This document shows, one piece after another, positions 27,230-46,169 of a DNA stretch of 64,000 bases. The notes under the pieces are model-generated. The model was not told where the DNA came from. It saw nothing but the letters and a program-made list of their open reading frames with translations, and searched no databases. Origin of the DNA: Oryzias latipes (Eukaryota; Chordata; Actinopteri; Beloniformes; Adrianichthyidae); the NCBI RefSeq assembly GCF_002234675.1, contig NC_019868.2:26054293-26118292 (forward strand), written 5' to 3'. The stretch's first letter is position 1. Each line of letters opens with the position of its first letter. The position numbers and the translations under genes are program-made.

Positions 27230-29373
27230 TCCTCCAGAATAAAATGCACAATTTAAGCGCGATATCATAAATTACTTTTGAGTCACCATTGTTAGAAACA
27301 TACCATTAAAGGGAATCTAACATATACATTTAGGAAGCAAAGCCTAAAATAATATTCAGTAAATTAAAGCCTGCTTGTTATCACAACCCACTTCAACCTG
27401 CTCAACTATTAGCCTATTCTGATTTTTAGGTTTCATGAGCACAACAAAGGAACAACTATGACATCTAAGCAAATTGCACATTTAGTAAAATTTTTTATGG
27501 TAAATGTATTAAGGATACAATGTTTTATTCTACAGCTAAAAAATGTGAAGTAATAGGCTTACCTATTGTTGTGTGTAGTTTTAGTGTTTAGTTAAAAATG
27601 TTCTATTGCTTGTTTGTTTTTGCTTACTTTTGTCCCTAGGTGCCCTAAATGATCAATTGTCTATATATCCTTTTCACGTCATAGATTTTTGCTTTTTAAA
27701 AAATTGAATACTTAAAAAAATATGTAAATGTAAACTTTTTTACAGAACAACTAAAACTTTTTTTGTTGCAACCAAAATGCCATTTAGCAATATCATGCGG
27801 CAGTTTCTCTAAAAAATAATAAATAAAATCGAATAATAATTATTTGGTCTATAATTAAATCATGTTACAAAATAATTACTATATTCATGAAAGTGTATTT
27901 CTATTACCAAACAGCGATGTTTAGTCTGCAAAAATACTTTTTAATAATTTGCTTCCATGTAAAGTGAACAAATTAAAACAATGTCCCAAAATGTAATCAT
28001 CTTAAAATTTGTGTCACTTCTGTAAGTCTTCCCCTTACTACTTTTGTTGTTTAAAACTATTTTTGAAATTAAGTTTCAGTGATGTTTAAAAAAAATTAAT
28101 TGAAAAACAATGTCATAATTGAAATGTCTTTTGGAAAATGCCTGCCCCCCCCCCACACACACACACTATTTCCCAAGGCAACAAATAGGAACAACATGAC
28201 AACTGTCACTTGGGGGATTTTTTTCAACTTTTAATTTAATTAGGCTATATCAGGTAAGATACATAATTTAATGTATTTTTTATTAAACAATATTTAGTCC
28301 AATCATCCATTTTCATAACCTGTATATTCCTTTGAAGGTCACGGGGTTGCCGGTGCCTGTCCAGCTACTGCACCCTGAACAGGTCACCAGTCTGTTGCAG
28401 GGCAGACAATCACTCCCACACGCACACAACCAATTAACTCATGAAGCGTGTTTGACTGTGCGAGGAAGCCGAGGATCTGGAGAAAACCCATGAATGCATG
28501 GGAAGGACATGCAAACTCCACGTATAAAGGACCCAATTGGGATTTGAGCCACGGCCTTCTCGCTGTGAGGCAAAAGCGTCATCGGGCGCCACCGTGCAGC
28601 CCGATGTAGGGTCTAAACAATTACTTTTTATTGAACGTAATCTATAAAACTGTCTTAATGCAAAGCAGGCTAAACTGATGCAAAAAATGGTTCGTAAATA
28701 TTTGCACATATAAATATATACTGAGGTATTATTTATGAGTTGAATGTGTTGCTTGTTTTTACTTTATAAATACTTTATAAATGTTGGTATAGGCTTAATG
28801 TTTCTTTTTTGAAGGATCTGATTGATGGAAAATACAAAATAAAATAAAAAGCTCAACTACGTCTTAATCTTCTTTTCCGTTTTGACTTGGTATCTTTACA
28901 AGGTCAGAAATAAGAGATAACTAAGTCATAATTTTGATTTAATGGATTTCTTCTGCTTTGGGAATAGGTGTCTTGTTATGATGCTTAGAAATAAGTTAAT
29001 GCAGCATTTGACACAACATTCAATCTGATTAGGGAGGCAATTAAATATATGACTATTTAGTTGTGATTTATCAGTTGCGATTTTAAGACCTGTAACTACA
29101 AATTTGTGTAATTCTACTGAGAGACGTCTATATAGTGAACTCTCATCAGGATTTTCGATTTATTTGGGTACTGTCTCTTTAAGAAGGCCCCTGACAGGCT
29201 CCTCCCACAATCAGCTTCATATGTTTGGCAACAACAAGGATGACTTGCTTGTATAACCGCAACATCTAGCCCATTATCGATTTTATTTAGACTTTAAAAC
29301 AAACATTCGCCTTTTTAACTGAGAGGACGCTGAGCTCCGATCCCTTTTGCCCCATCAACGCCCGCTGGTCAGC
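27230..29373. other. aup1-ctsf divergent intergenic region
   Basis: This is AT-rich DNA between two genes transcribed away from each other. The only recognisable repeat is the SINE at 28308-28603. The ctsf promoter should lie near 29150-29370, but no TATA box or strong motif is clear. Confidence 0.5.
28308..28603 (-). mobile_element. tRNA-derived SINE, old copy
   Basis: On the minus strand it starts GGGCTGCACGGTGGCGCC, an A-box-like region, followed by a B-box-like GTGGCTCAAATCCCAATT. The body ends in a degenerate ATCC/ATTTTC tail near 28308. It is colinear with the better preserved copy at 59623-60024 and with 58264-58587. Many substitutions make it old. Confidence 0.75.
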
Positions 29374-36605
<7,232 letters not shown>

Positions 36606-37087
36606 ACACATTCAAAGCTACAGACGCATTCCAACATGGAGACGTGCTAACATCACCGCTGCTGCTGCTGTTCTGCTCTATCATCTTTACAAAACACATG
36701 AAGACTACAATCCAAGACTCCGTTAAACAAAGTTGCACAATTTAACTTCAGACCTCCTCTTCCTTGTCACTTTATCCAGTGAAAACTCCAATTCATCAAG
36801 CTTTACAGTATTCTTAAAACAAGCTTTGTGTGCATGATTCATACCAGCAGGTTTCCTCCAGCAATTTATAGAGATGCCGTGTAAAAATGCAGTATTGAGT
36901 GTAGTTCATTTTCCACTTGCAGTGACTGAGCCCAAAGCTTGAAGCCTCTTCAGCTTAACTGGAAGTTCTTTGAAGTATTATTGTGTTCCTGAAAGACTAG
37001 TACTTTGGTTTTACTGGGGTCTACACAATACTACACACCTGAAATGCAATTTTGACTGCTGTAATGATGAATTATGGGCAAAAACTA

Positions 37088-37093
37088 AATAAA
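37088..37093 (+). other. Polyadenylation signal AATAAA, ctsf
   Basis: The first AATAAA found downstream of the ctsf stop, 483 bases after it. It defines a plausible 3' UTR. Confidence 0.6.
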
Positions 37094-37310
37094 GAGATTG
37101 GAACCATTAATTCTCTTGTGTATGGAAGTTTTTTTCTGGAGCATAATTAAAAATAAAATTCAATACCAGAAATGCATACATGTGTTCACTCCATTATTTA
37201 ATAAATTGTTATGTAGCTCTTTGACCTTTTTGTGCCTCTGGATATTGAGGTGGTTTTAACTATGACTTTGGTAAACTATTGTAGGGATTTCAGTGATTTC
37301 CTATATTAAA

Positions 37311-37514
37311 CCCTTGTGCTATTCTATGACCCCAGTTTTACTTTGATGTGTTCTCCCTACTATGACAAAAGTGGATGAAGGTGAAGAGGATTTCTTGTAA
37401 TCCATGGACACCAGTGAAGATCACAAATCATTGAAGAAAAAAGGTTCAGAGAAGTGTCTAGTGGGTCTAGATGACCCAACTCCCAACGTTAAAGTGCCTA
37501 GCATAGCACAAGGG
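37311..37514. mobile_element. 204-bp TTAA-type MITE
   Basis: It starts CCCTTGTGCTATTCTA and ends GCATAGCACAAGGG, with TTAAA before it and TTAC after it. The interior matches 1649-1849 and 41264-41466, including a GATTTCTTGTAATCCATGG segment. Confidence 0.7.
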
Positions 37515-37599
37515 TTACATGGTACTTGATAAACTTTAGCATAAGTCTTTCCACACTTTAAGGGGAATCCTGGACTAAATCAACAATCCAGTTGGAGAG

Positions 37600-37691
37600 T
37601 ATCTGCAATGGGAATGATTCCATATACACACATATATATATCTATATAGATATATATATGTGTGTATATGGAATCATTCCCATTGCAGATA
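37600..37691. repeat. Perfect 92-bp palindrome
   Basis: Each half is the exact reverse complement of the other, without a spacer. The arms start TATCTGCAATGGGAATGATT and the centre is TCTATATAGA. The flanking bases do not pair. AT-rich dinucleotide and GATATA repeats continue to about 37790. The sequence lies between ctsf and eif1ad. Confidence 0.97.
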
Positions 37692-37790
37692 GATATAGAT
37701 ATAGATATAGATATATCTATATAGATATATAGATATATATATATATAAAAGGCGAAAACCTCAGTTTTATATATATATAGAGAGAGAGGG
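37692..37790. repeat. GATATA/TATATA simple repeat
   Basis: Tracts of AGATAT, then TATA, then AGAG units run directly on from the palindrome. No gene is present. Confidence 0.85.
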
Positions 37791-38155
37791 AGAGTGTTTA
37801 CGCTTTTTCAGTCTACAATGGTGAATTTTTACCTAGAAAAGACATTAATTTGGCACATCTGAATTTGTCATGTTGGTGATCTTGAACGTTACTCATGGCC
37901 TAAAAACTACATTTCCTACAGGTCATGGCAAGACTTCAGGAAGTAATCATTGGTGTTTCAGAAGAAACATGTTTGAACAAAACCAAAAAAAAAAGTTTAA
38001 AAAAATGTTGGTGACATTTGTGATATGTGGAGGATTATACTCATTCTTATTTACAAGAAACAAGCATTAATGGGGTTTTATCATTCCTTTTAAAGGCACT
38101 ACTATTTAAAGTGAACAAAACAGGTTCTTTTATTTTGAACACACAAACAGTGATA

Positions 38156-38163
38156 CCGGAAGT
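38156..38163 (+). promoter_or_regulatory. Ets-type motif CCGGAAGT at eif1ad promoter
   Basis: A perfect CCGGAAGT lies 660 bases upstream of the eif1ad ATG. A likely untranslated first exon ends at 38319 with donor AAG|GTAAAT. The coding exon begins after the acceptor TTTGTGTTAG at about 38783. Confidence 0.45.
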
Positions 38164-38815
38164 GTTTGGTTACTTCCACCGTGTTTTTACTAACAACCGC
38201 ACGCGACTCTAAACGGCTAAAACTTCTGTTCAAGTCCTAATATTTCTGCTCCGTTTTTATTCAGTTTTTCTTTTGCCGGTTCAAATCCTACTTTGAAAGA
38301 ATATTATCTATTTTCCAAGGTAAATAAACCGACGAACGAAAAAAAGTTACGGTCTAATGTTTGCTTACACAGCTAAGTCGTTAGCATTATTGATTTAAAT
38401 TTCGAATGTCAATATATATATTGTATATATAGCTTAAAGGAAAAACAAATATTTGGTAACTTGCACAATGATAATAATAATGCTTTTCCCCTTACCAATT
38501 ATGTAAGTTTCGTCCTTATGGGTTGGAAATGGGTTTTGAGATATTTCTGTCCGTGCTAGTGCTAGCTTTGCTAATTTTTGGTGGACATTTGATTTGACAT
38601 GCGCACAACGATCCCCCTCACCTCGGAAAGTATTAACTCTTTTGTATTTAAATGAAGCAAACTTTATTTTAACCTCAGACTATACATCGTGTCGCATACA
38701 AAAAAAACAAAAAGCATCTTAACTTGAACTTTGAATACTAAAAATTCAATTTTTAAGTTTTTTTTGTCTTTTCTTTGTGTTAGCTGGCGACCAAAGCACC
38801 ACTTGACTGTCTATA

Positions 38816-40330
38816 ATGTCCCAGGCCACCAAACGCAAACATGTTGTCAAGGAAGTTCTTGGAGATTTTGTCACACCGACAGAAAACCAGCAGATTGTAA
38901 AGGTGAACTCAGTGTTTTGCAGAATACTGTCCTAATAATTAAAGATCAACAGGAATGTAAAAAAATGTTAACAATCTTACAAAAACTTCCTCCTTCCCTT
39001 TTTTCATCCACTGCACATCCTCAGGTTGTTGGAAGTCGAGGCAACAATCTGCACGAAGCAGTCACGGCTCAGGGGGAGACTTTCCTGGTGAGCATGCCCA
39101 CCAAGTTCCGGAAAAACATCTGGATCAAGAGAGGTACGGGATTATAAAACGGTTACTATTCCTGATGTTTATAGATGTACATGCCTGAAACTGCTCTAAA
39201 AAAGGTTTTGGGAGAGAAAGACGTGTTTGGTTTGACTTAAGGCTGAAAGACAAGCAACTACACATTGTCGATTTACTGTATACATTTAGGAGGGGCTGTT
39301 GGAGAGCAAACCAACCTCATAACATGGAAGTCTTGGATTCAATTCCCTGGTTTTAAGACCTATTGTCTGTTGAGGCAACACCATTCGAACATTAGAACTG
39401 TGCATAAAACTGATTGGATTTCAGGCTAGAAGGAAGATATGCCAATGCAAGAACATTTTCAGATTTATAAAAACGATGTTCAGGTATTTCAAACCTAAAT
39501 ATCTGGACATCATTTTGGTTTAAGGGGGGTTTGTGCACATCAACTATCAGCACATTTTTGGAAACACTCTTGTCTGGAATTGTTCCACTTGCATTTAACT
39601 TTTAGATTTTCTAATAAAGCTTTTTAAATTATGATCACAAATTAATTTTGCCTACATTTTTTATTTTTTTTATTTTTATTTATTCAGCAAACTGTATTCA
39701 TGTAAAAATTACAGTACAACAGTTTTTCCTCATCTAAAAAAACTACATATTTTAGCCACAACTCTTAAAAGTATATTATAACCTTTAAATCTAAATTAAT
39801 TTAATTTCTTGTTTAATTTAGACGAACAGGTAATGAAATTCTGAAGTTAGATCAGCAAAAACTGGTCATAGAAATCAATTATTCTGTCATTTTTATAAAT
39901 ACGTTTTCTTGGGGTTTGTGTTTTTGGCTCGACTTTCAGGCGATTTCGTGATTGTGGATCCCATCGAGGAGGGAGAGAAGGTGAAGGCGGAGATCAGCTT
40001 CATCCTCTACAAAGATCACATTCAGAACCTTCAGAAACAGCAGCTTTGGTGAGTTTGAAGACACAAGGACGTGTGCGTCGCTTCGGGCTCTCATGCTTCT
40101 CTCTGCTCCCCTCCAGGCCTGAGGGCTTCACGGAGAAGCTGCCACACAATAACGAAAACACGCGTCAGGAGGACGCGGAGACAAAACATGAGGAAGAGGA
40201 AGGATGCAGCTCCGAGGAGGACGACAGCGACCTTTTTGTAAACACAAACCGATGTAACTACCAGTACAGCGAGAGCGAGGAGGACGACACTGATGAAGAG
40301 GACAAACCAGTGACTGAAAATGGTTCTTAG
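38816..40330 (+). CDS. eif1ad: EIF1AD, eIF1A-domain RNA-binding protein
   Basis: This is a small nuclear or ribosome-associated protein with an S1/IF1-type OB fold related to eIF1A. Coding exons 38816-38902, 39025-39133, 39940-40048 and 40117-40330 join in frame to 172 residues (human 165). The N-terminus reads [19 protein letters not shown]. The OB-fold core follows ([20 protein letters not shown], then [20 protein letters not shown]). The C-terminal tail is strongly acidic and Ser-rich ([20 protein letters not shown]). The start matches the family N-terminus exactly and follows a 5' UTR acceptor. It lies 2.2 kb downstream of ctsf on the same strand; in human the orthologues also share chromosome 11q13. 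AATAAA at 40670-40675 is a candidate polyadenylation signal. Confidence 0.96.
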
Positions 40331-40669
40331 CTGCAGCGATGAAGGTCGATGGAGAACTGATAATTACCACAGACTGACTGAATCTAGGAAGATTTCAAAT
40401 GTTGGCTTCTGTGCAGCAGCTCCCCCTGCTGGTCAGATTGTTGGCGAGTTGATCTCATTCAGTGAACTTTATGAAACCTTATGTATGGTTTCCACATGAA
40501 GCGGTCTCTATGTGATCATAGAAACTCAGCAAGAATCCAGATGAGATAATTTCAGCTGTTTTCCTCACATTCCTGCTTTTCTTCTTCAGCAAATCTCCTA
40601 TGGAGCCATGTTTCTATGACAAACAGGAAATCTTTGCTGACGGTTCTCGTATTTTCTCTAATGGAATCA

Positions 40670-40675
40670 AATAAA
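40670..40675 (+). other. Polyadenylation signal AATAAA, eif1ad
   Basis: It lies 340 bases after the eif1ad stop, in a sensible position for the mRNA end. Confidence 0.6.
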
Positions 40676-41263
40676 TGCTATTTGTTAAAAAATTATGTTT
40701 AATCATTGGATTGGATTTGTTATGTTTGATTTTGGTTGCGTTCTGATTATTTAATGAGAAGCCATAAACAGTATTAGACAGTTGGACTGAGTAACTCTTC
40801 CTCCCTCGCGTTCCAAACAGGAAGTACCTGCTGGCACCGAGAAGCCAATTTTTAGGACATAAAAAATATGACTCATGACATTTGTAATTATTCTTCAACA
40901 GCTAAGCTGTTGGTGTCATTCTTTAAAAATGTCAGGCTTCCTTATTGAGTGACATTTATAGACTGAAGACTTCATATCTTCACGCAGTCTTTTTCAAGGT
41001 TATTATGGTCTGTATTTTTCAATTACCATTATTTCCCATTCTTTTTTAACCGAGTCAATTATTTACTCAGAGGAGAGTAGGAGCTACTGAGCGCGTTCAG
41101 ATCCTCCTGATCAGTTTTGGATTCTCCTGAACAACTATTTAAATTTGGGGCAAATCCAGTCAAACTCAAGTTTTAACATTCTGTCTTCATTCTTTTTTCT
41201 TTGAGACTTTCTTGCATTTTTCTTTTTTTAAGAGAATTCCTCTGAGCTGTAGAGCCAGTTTAA

Positions 41264-41466
41264 CTTGTGCTATCCTAGGCACTTTAACATTGGGAGTTGG
41301 GTCATCTAGACCCACTAGACAGTCCTCTGAACCTTTTTTCTTTAATGATTTGTGATCTTCACTGGTGTCCATGGATTACATGAAATCTTTCCACCTTTAT
41401 CCACCTTTGTCATGGTAGGGAGAACACGTCAATGCAAGGGTGGGGTCATCTAAGATAGCACAAGGG
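41264..41466. mobile_element. 203-bp TTAA-type MITE
   Basis: TTAA borders it on both sides (41260-41263 and 41467-41470). The ends are CTTGTGCTATCCTAGGC and GATAGCACAAGGG. This is the copy that shows the TTAA target most clearly. A short stretch of the interior is duplicated (ATCTTTCCACCTTTATCCACC). Confidence 0.75.
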
Positions 41467-41579
41467 TTAACGAAAATTCTGCACCCCTACACTGGTATCT
41501 GTGAAGTCATTCAGCATCTTTTTGTGGTAAGTAGGACATGCCTACCAATTACCGGTATGTGGCTGCGTGCGACACACTT

Positions 41580-42300
41580 GAGTTAATTTGGTGGCGGTGG
41601 TTTAACCCTTCAAAATAAAAGCTGAAAGCCTCCTCTTTGAAGTAAGTATTTCTTTGAGTATGACGCTGCAGGCATGGTCAACGCAGCCCCCTATGAAGTG
41701 CCGCCCTGGGCCACCGCCCACCTCGCCCACATCAAAAACTGCCACTGCCCGCCACGACGGAACTGGTTGGAGCAATATGCTCAGCTCACACAGGAGACCT
41801 CTCATTGCTGTGGCGTCTCACCGGACTGTGAACGGCTCCCACAAGCTGATCAGCGGTGGTTGGGCGGCTTACCCAGCGCCCATGAACATTGATCACCTTT
41901 TTATCTTTACTGTTTAATTGTGTGGGTTTAATTGTCAATTTTATTCTTGTTTCAGGAGGTGGGAGGCCGAGGTGGTGGACTGCTGTGTCTGGTGGTGGAT
42001 CCCAGTGTGCTGTGTGGTTTCCCATCACGTGTGCAGTGCTTCACAACAAGCGTGTTTGCTTTGTTTTTACGTTGTTTTAACCACCTTGGTAAGCGCCCCC
42101 TCTAGAATATTTTAACTGACTTTTACCAAGGATTGTTGTTTTTATGTAGGGGTTTCCTAACATTGTTTTTAACTGAAATCTAATAAATTATGTTTTAAAG
42201 CAAACCACAGCCTCTGCCTTGGTTTAGAACAGGACCTACACCTGCCTTTCTTATTCTGGGGCTGAGCAACCCCAGGTGGCGTTCTTGAACCTTTTATTCG
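41580..42300. other. GC-richer block of unknown origin
   Basis: The base composition differs from its surroundings. It contains an open frame of 72 codons at 41674-41892 (begins MVNAAPYEVPPWATAHLAHI), rich in Cys, His and Pro and with no family I recognise. Polyadenylation-like AATAAA sits near 42182. It could be a decayed repeat or LTR-like relic; I cannot name it and would not annotate a gene. Confidence 0.3.
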
Positions 42301-43019
42301 TGCTGCCACATTATATATCAGCAGAAATCTACAGTTTCTGACATTTTTTACAAAACTAAAGTAATTTTCATGAGAAATCGGGATTTCCATCGATTGAGAA
42401 GCCACAAAGGTGAGACATGAGTGGGATTGGAAACTGTCGCCACAGGTAGGGGAGGTTTCGCAGAACTGAAAGAGCTAAACATTTTCTCATCATCTTCCTC
42501 ATCAGCTGCACCGACATAAACAAAGCAAGTTGAGAGAAGAAAGGAGTGCCAAATGGAACACAACAGAACCGGCTTGACCTCTGGATCAAACTGCATTCAA
42601 CTGTGGACGTTCCTAGAACGACATTGAGAACAAAAGGGCTAAAATAAACATCGGTTCAAGCAAAAGCCACTGTTAAGACAACCCAAAAAAATCGGACGAC
42701 ACACAAGAAAAAGACTAACCATCAGAGAAAGTGGAAGTTTCATTGAGAAGAAACGACACAGTAAATGAAAAGGCTCCATCGAAGTCCATTATCAATTTCA
42801 AGAACTGCAGCGCTTCTTGAAGAAAACTAGAACCAAAACCAAAATAAAATACAAAACCCCTTCACATAAAAAAACACCACAAAGTTCAGAAAATGTAACC
42901 AGGGAATCAGCCACTACATTGTTTACCTCTCAATTTTTCTCTGTAGTTCAAGTGTGGTGCTATCAATTCATCCTCTATCAGCGCTTGATGTGAAGTTGCG
43001 TGAGATTACCAGCTGGAGA

Positions 43020-43530
43020 ACAAAACACCATCCAGAGAGGGACACCATCACTGCTAACACCAGGATGTGACTGGAACATAAGGGTGGACCTCAGCCGTCA
43101 GCTCAAGTTCCCACCAGAGATAACTACCACCTCTCTGCGACCATCCTGTGGTCCTCTGCAGCCAAAGCAGTAATCCTGACAGAGCTCACAATCCCTTGGG
43201 AGGGAGAAAGGGAGGCTGCATACGAAAGGAAAATGGACAAATACACTGAGGTGGTAGCTGAATGCCGTCATCTGCCCGGTGGAGGTTTGCAGCAGGGGCT
43301 TTGTTGGAACATCCACCTAGCTCCGGCTTATGAAGATAGTGACTAGGTCTAAGTTAAGGAAGGCAGCCAAGGATTTGGGGGAAGAGGCGAAAAAAGACAG
43401 TTTCCACTTTTGGTTGAGGAGGAAGTACAGTTTGTGGGGAAAAAAGATGGGTCCTAGGGGCAGCTGCAGGGGGCGGCGGGAAGACGTCTCCGCCGCTGCT
43501 CCACCACCGTGGCATCAATGAAGGGTGGCC
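43020..43530 (+). mobile_element. Relic of a retroelement-associated coding region
   Basis: Fragments of translation in more than one frame resemble a domain I recall from many fish and cnidarian repeat ORFs annotated near reverse transcriptases: the TELTIPWEGEREAAYERK type, then a short Cys-Arg-Gly type segment, then SKLRKAAKDLGEEAKK and FWLRRKY. It is clearly decayed, with several breaks. The assignment rests on memory of the pattern and is not firm. Confidence 0.35.
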
Positions 43531-44520
43531 CCTGGCTGATGACCCTGCAGCTGCCCTACTGGCACCGTCGGAGTTGTTTCAGGCGGAAACGCCATGCAGG
43601 TATCTTTCACTTGTTCTTTCAGCCAATTGATGACATCGAAACTCGGAGGACAAGTAAAACATTTTCACTCTGCATCTTCCTTCAGCAGTACAGCTCCATT
43701 CATCCATAGCCAACAGGTTTGAGCAAAAAGATTTCCTAACTTTTTCTAAGAACTCCTTTGCAGGACTCATTACCAGAAAAAAGCGGACCAAAACGAACCC
43801 GACTGAAAATGAATCCAGATTTCCCTCCAAAACCAAAAGAAACAAGATACAAGATTAAAAAACAAAAACACATTTGACTTTACACTCAAGTCCTGCAGCA
43901 AATTTTAATCGATAAATATTTCTCATCACAAATGTTCCTTCTGTCCGTACGAAAGAAATCTCTAAATTTCAAATTAACATTCACGTTTATTTTTCAAAAT
44001 AAAAAAGGCGATTGACCTCACATTAAAAAATAAATTACAGCTGGGTTTGTACAAAACTTCAATAAAAATTTTCTGAAACGTGTCTGTGAGTTCTGTTTGT
44101 GTTTAAATTAGCTGGTTTAGACTGATTCAGCGATCACTAGAGAGGATATGATGACAAACACAGAGTGTGACAGAAGGAACAAAGGAAAATAACTCATCAC
44201 TTGTGCAATGTAGTTGAGTGCATCATTTTTTCCCTGAACAGAATCTTTCTAAACTGCCTTCATGTGTCACCAGAAAATACAAACAACCCTTAAAAAGTGG
44301 ATTGAATAAAGGAACGGAAGCTGTGAAATTCTAATCCACAAATGCACATTTGTAAAAAAATAAATGCTTCTTTAAAAAGGCTGATAAAATGCAGAATAAA
44401 TACAGAATTTCTACTTGAATGACTCTACCTTCTTTAGGGAAACACTTTCATATTATGCTTGTGGGTCACAGTGTTGCAGATAAAGTTATCAAGATTCAAG
44501 TCAGTGGTGTCGATATGCAG
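43530..44520. other. Intergenic, nothing recognised
   Basis: AT-rich sequence between the repeat relic and the foldback MITE. I see no exon with convincing splice sites, no RNA gene and no transposon termini. Confidence 0.5.
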
Positions 44521-44526
44521 GCCCTC

Positions 44527-44768
44527 TGGTATGGAAGAATATGTGTCTCATATTTCAAAATGAAAGTTTATACCGGAAATGCTTTTCCATTTTCACAATG
44601 CGTTCGTTGACTCAAAATGAAAATGAAAAATCAAAAGAAGAAAAAACGAAAATGCCGCTTGGCGGATTGATTTTTCATTTTATTTTTGAGTCAACGAACG
44701 TGAAAAAGAAAAGCATTTCCGGTATTGACTTTTATTTTTACATTTTAGACACATATACTTCCATAGTT
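44527..44768. mobile_element. Foldback MITE with 8-bp target duplication
   Basis: The arms of about 110 bases are inverted copies: left GGTATGGAAGAATATGTGTCT, right AGACACATATACTTCCATAG. The CATTTTC/GAAAATG-rich interior pairs around a GAAG-rich loop. An 8-bp direct repeat AGGCCCTC flanks it at 44519-44526 and 44769-44776. The family recurs at 61135-61505, and one arm is at about 37126-37190. Its edge is only a few bases past the stop codon of the adjacent B3GNT2-like gene, so it forms part of that 3' UTR. Confidence 0.8.
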
Positions 44769-44781
44769 AGGCCCTCAAACA

Positions 44782-46146
44782 TTAACTTGGTGGTTCCAGT
44801 GAAAGTTTCTTTGTAACCGGCGCCCGCAGAGGAACGTCCCGACATTGCGTCTGGGTCTTTTTCAGCTCGGCCCACAGGCGGAGCAGCTCCTCCGGGCTTC
44901 GTTTGTGGACCAATAGGATGGTGTGGTACAAACAAGGTTGCTCAATATCCTTTCTGGAGAAGTCAAATGTGAGGAAAGCAGGGTGATGGATGGGGAGTGC
45001 GTTCAGGCGAAGCATGCACATCCCTACGAAGACGTCATCGATGGGGTACAGGTGGACGGTTTTAGAGATGTAGTGCAAGCGTCGAGCCAAATGGCCCGAG
45101 TACACCACCCCTCCTCCACCTGCGTAGCTGGGGTAGATGCCCTTGTAGAAGCTGTCCGGCACAAAGTACTTGGAGGTCTCCCCTCGGATCGGCATCGCAT
45201 TTCCTATGACGTCTCCGATCATGAATTCCTTCATGGTGGCGTGCGCGTGCGGTTTCTTCAGCTCTTCGTGGAGGTAGGAGATGAGTTTTGGAGTGTTGAC
45301 GAAGACGTCGTCATCGCCCTTGAAGACGAAGAGAGTCTGACCACAGTTACGCGAGAACCAGCTCCAGAAGAGGACGTCCTTCAGGGTGAGGTTAAAAAAG
45401 GTGTCTTCAAAGTCCCACTGCAGGATGTCTCCGTAACGTCTGTTCTCCGCTTTCAGCAGTTCAGTCAAATCTGGAGAGGAAAATTGGGAGTTATCTTTGC
45501 CGAGTAAGAATACCCTCCGGACGTATCCTCCTACTTCTTCTTCTTCTTTGTTGCTGCTGTTCTTCTGCCCCTGCACCCATCCCACCTGACCCCACGTCTG
45601 TCGGATGGCTTGTCGGTTCTTGATGTTCAGTTCTGATGACTTGATAGCGAACAGAATGAAAGGCGTCTGATCCTCACGCCTCGCTTTGGCTCCACACGCC
45701 CTGTCTGGCTGGATCAGGACGGGGTAGCTCCTCTTTTGCATGGATCTGGAATAATGCAGCATGTTCTCTGGTAGCTTCTCAAACTTGTCCTTCATGGAGT
45801 CCATGTTTGCTACTTTAGAGAAACTTTGCTGCAGAAATGACTCATTCAAGTAGACCCTCTCTGATTCCGCCTTGGCTTGGGTCGGATACAGGATGGGGTT
45901 GAAGTTGAGGTCCACGACTCTTTGGAGCTGGTTCCAAATAGCCTTTTCTTTTTCCCAGAACGTGCCGTTTGTTTTTGTTCCTGGAGCCACAAAGAGAGGG
46001 CCGCTGTTGTAGTTTTTCATATTCTCCACAGATGCATTCAACACCATGTACAAGGAGAAGGTGAGGTAGACGGACATCAGGAGCATGAGCACACATGGCG
46101 TGCCCACACAGATCAACACGTTACGCAGCCGACAGATCCGTGCCAT
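44782..46146 (-). CDS. b3gnt2l: B3GNT2-like beta-1,3-N-acetylglucosaminyltransferase, copy 1
   Basis: A type II Golgi membrane enzyme of family GT31, expected to add beta-1,3-GlcNAc to galactose in poly-N-acetyllactosamine chains. The whole 454-residue coding region is one exon; human B3GNT2 has 397. A cytoplasmic stub is followed by a membrane anchor at about residues 14-35. The stem contains NQLQRVVDLNFNPIL, the B3GNT2-type signature. The catalytic domain starts near residue 160 (FILFAIKSSELNIKNRQAIR) and continues with EDTFFNLTLKDVLF, the DxD-type FVFKGDDDVFVN (about residue 278) and SYAGGGGVVYSGHLARRL. A 3' splice acceptor (TTTTTCAG) lies 4 bases before the ATG, so an untranslated exon exists upstream, probably at 47911 and beyond. 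The exact symbol is uncertain; the family is firm. Confidence 0.93.
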   Translation of the reverse strand: MARICRLRNVLICVGTPCVLMLLMSVYLTFSLYMVLNASVENMKNYNSGPLFVAPGTKTNGTFWEKEKAIWNQLQRVVDLNFNPILYPTQAKAESERVYLNESFLQQSFSKVANMDSMKDKFEKLPENMLHYSRSMQKRSYPVLIQPDRACGAKARREDQTPFILFAIKSSELNIKNRQAIRQTWGQVGWVQGQKNSSNKEEEEVGGYVRRVFLLGKDNSQFSSPDLTELLKAENRRYGDILQWDFEDTFFNLTLKDVLFWSWFSRNCGQTLFVFKGDDDVFVNTPKLISYLHEELKKPHAHATMKEFMIGDVIGNAMPIRGETSKYFVPDSFYKGIYPSYAGGGGVVYSGHLARRLHYISKTVHLYPIDDVFVGMCMLRLNALPIHHPAFLTFDFSRKDIEQPCLYHTILLVHKRSPEELLRLWAELKKTQTQCRDVPLRAPVTKKLSLEPPS

Positions 46147-46169
46147 TCAGCTGAAAAACAAAAAGGGAG

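Noticed and set aside
44923-45507. Long plus-strand open frame opposite B3GNT2-like copy 1, with a near-identical counterpart at 62348-62938
   Set aside because: It is the exact antisense of the conserved catalytic exon in both genes. Its conservation follows from the sense strand, and its sequence resembles no protein.
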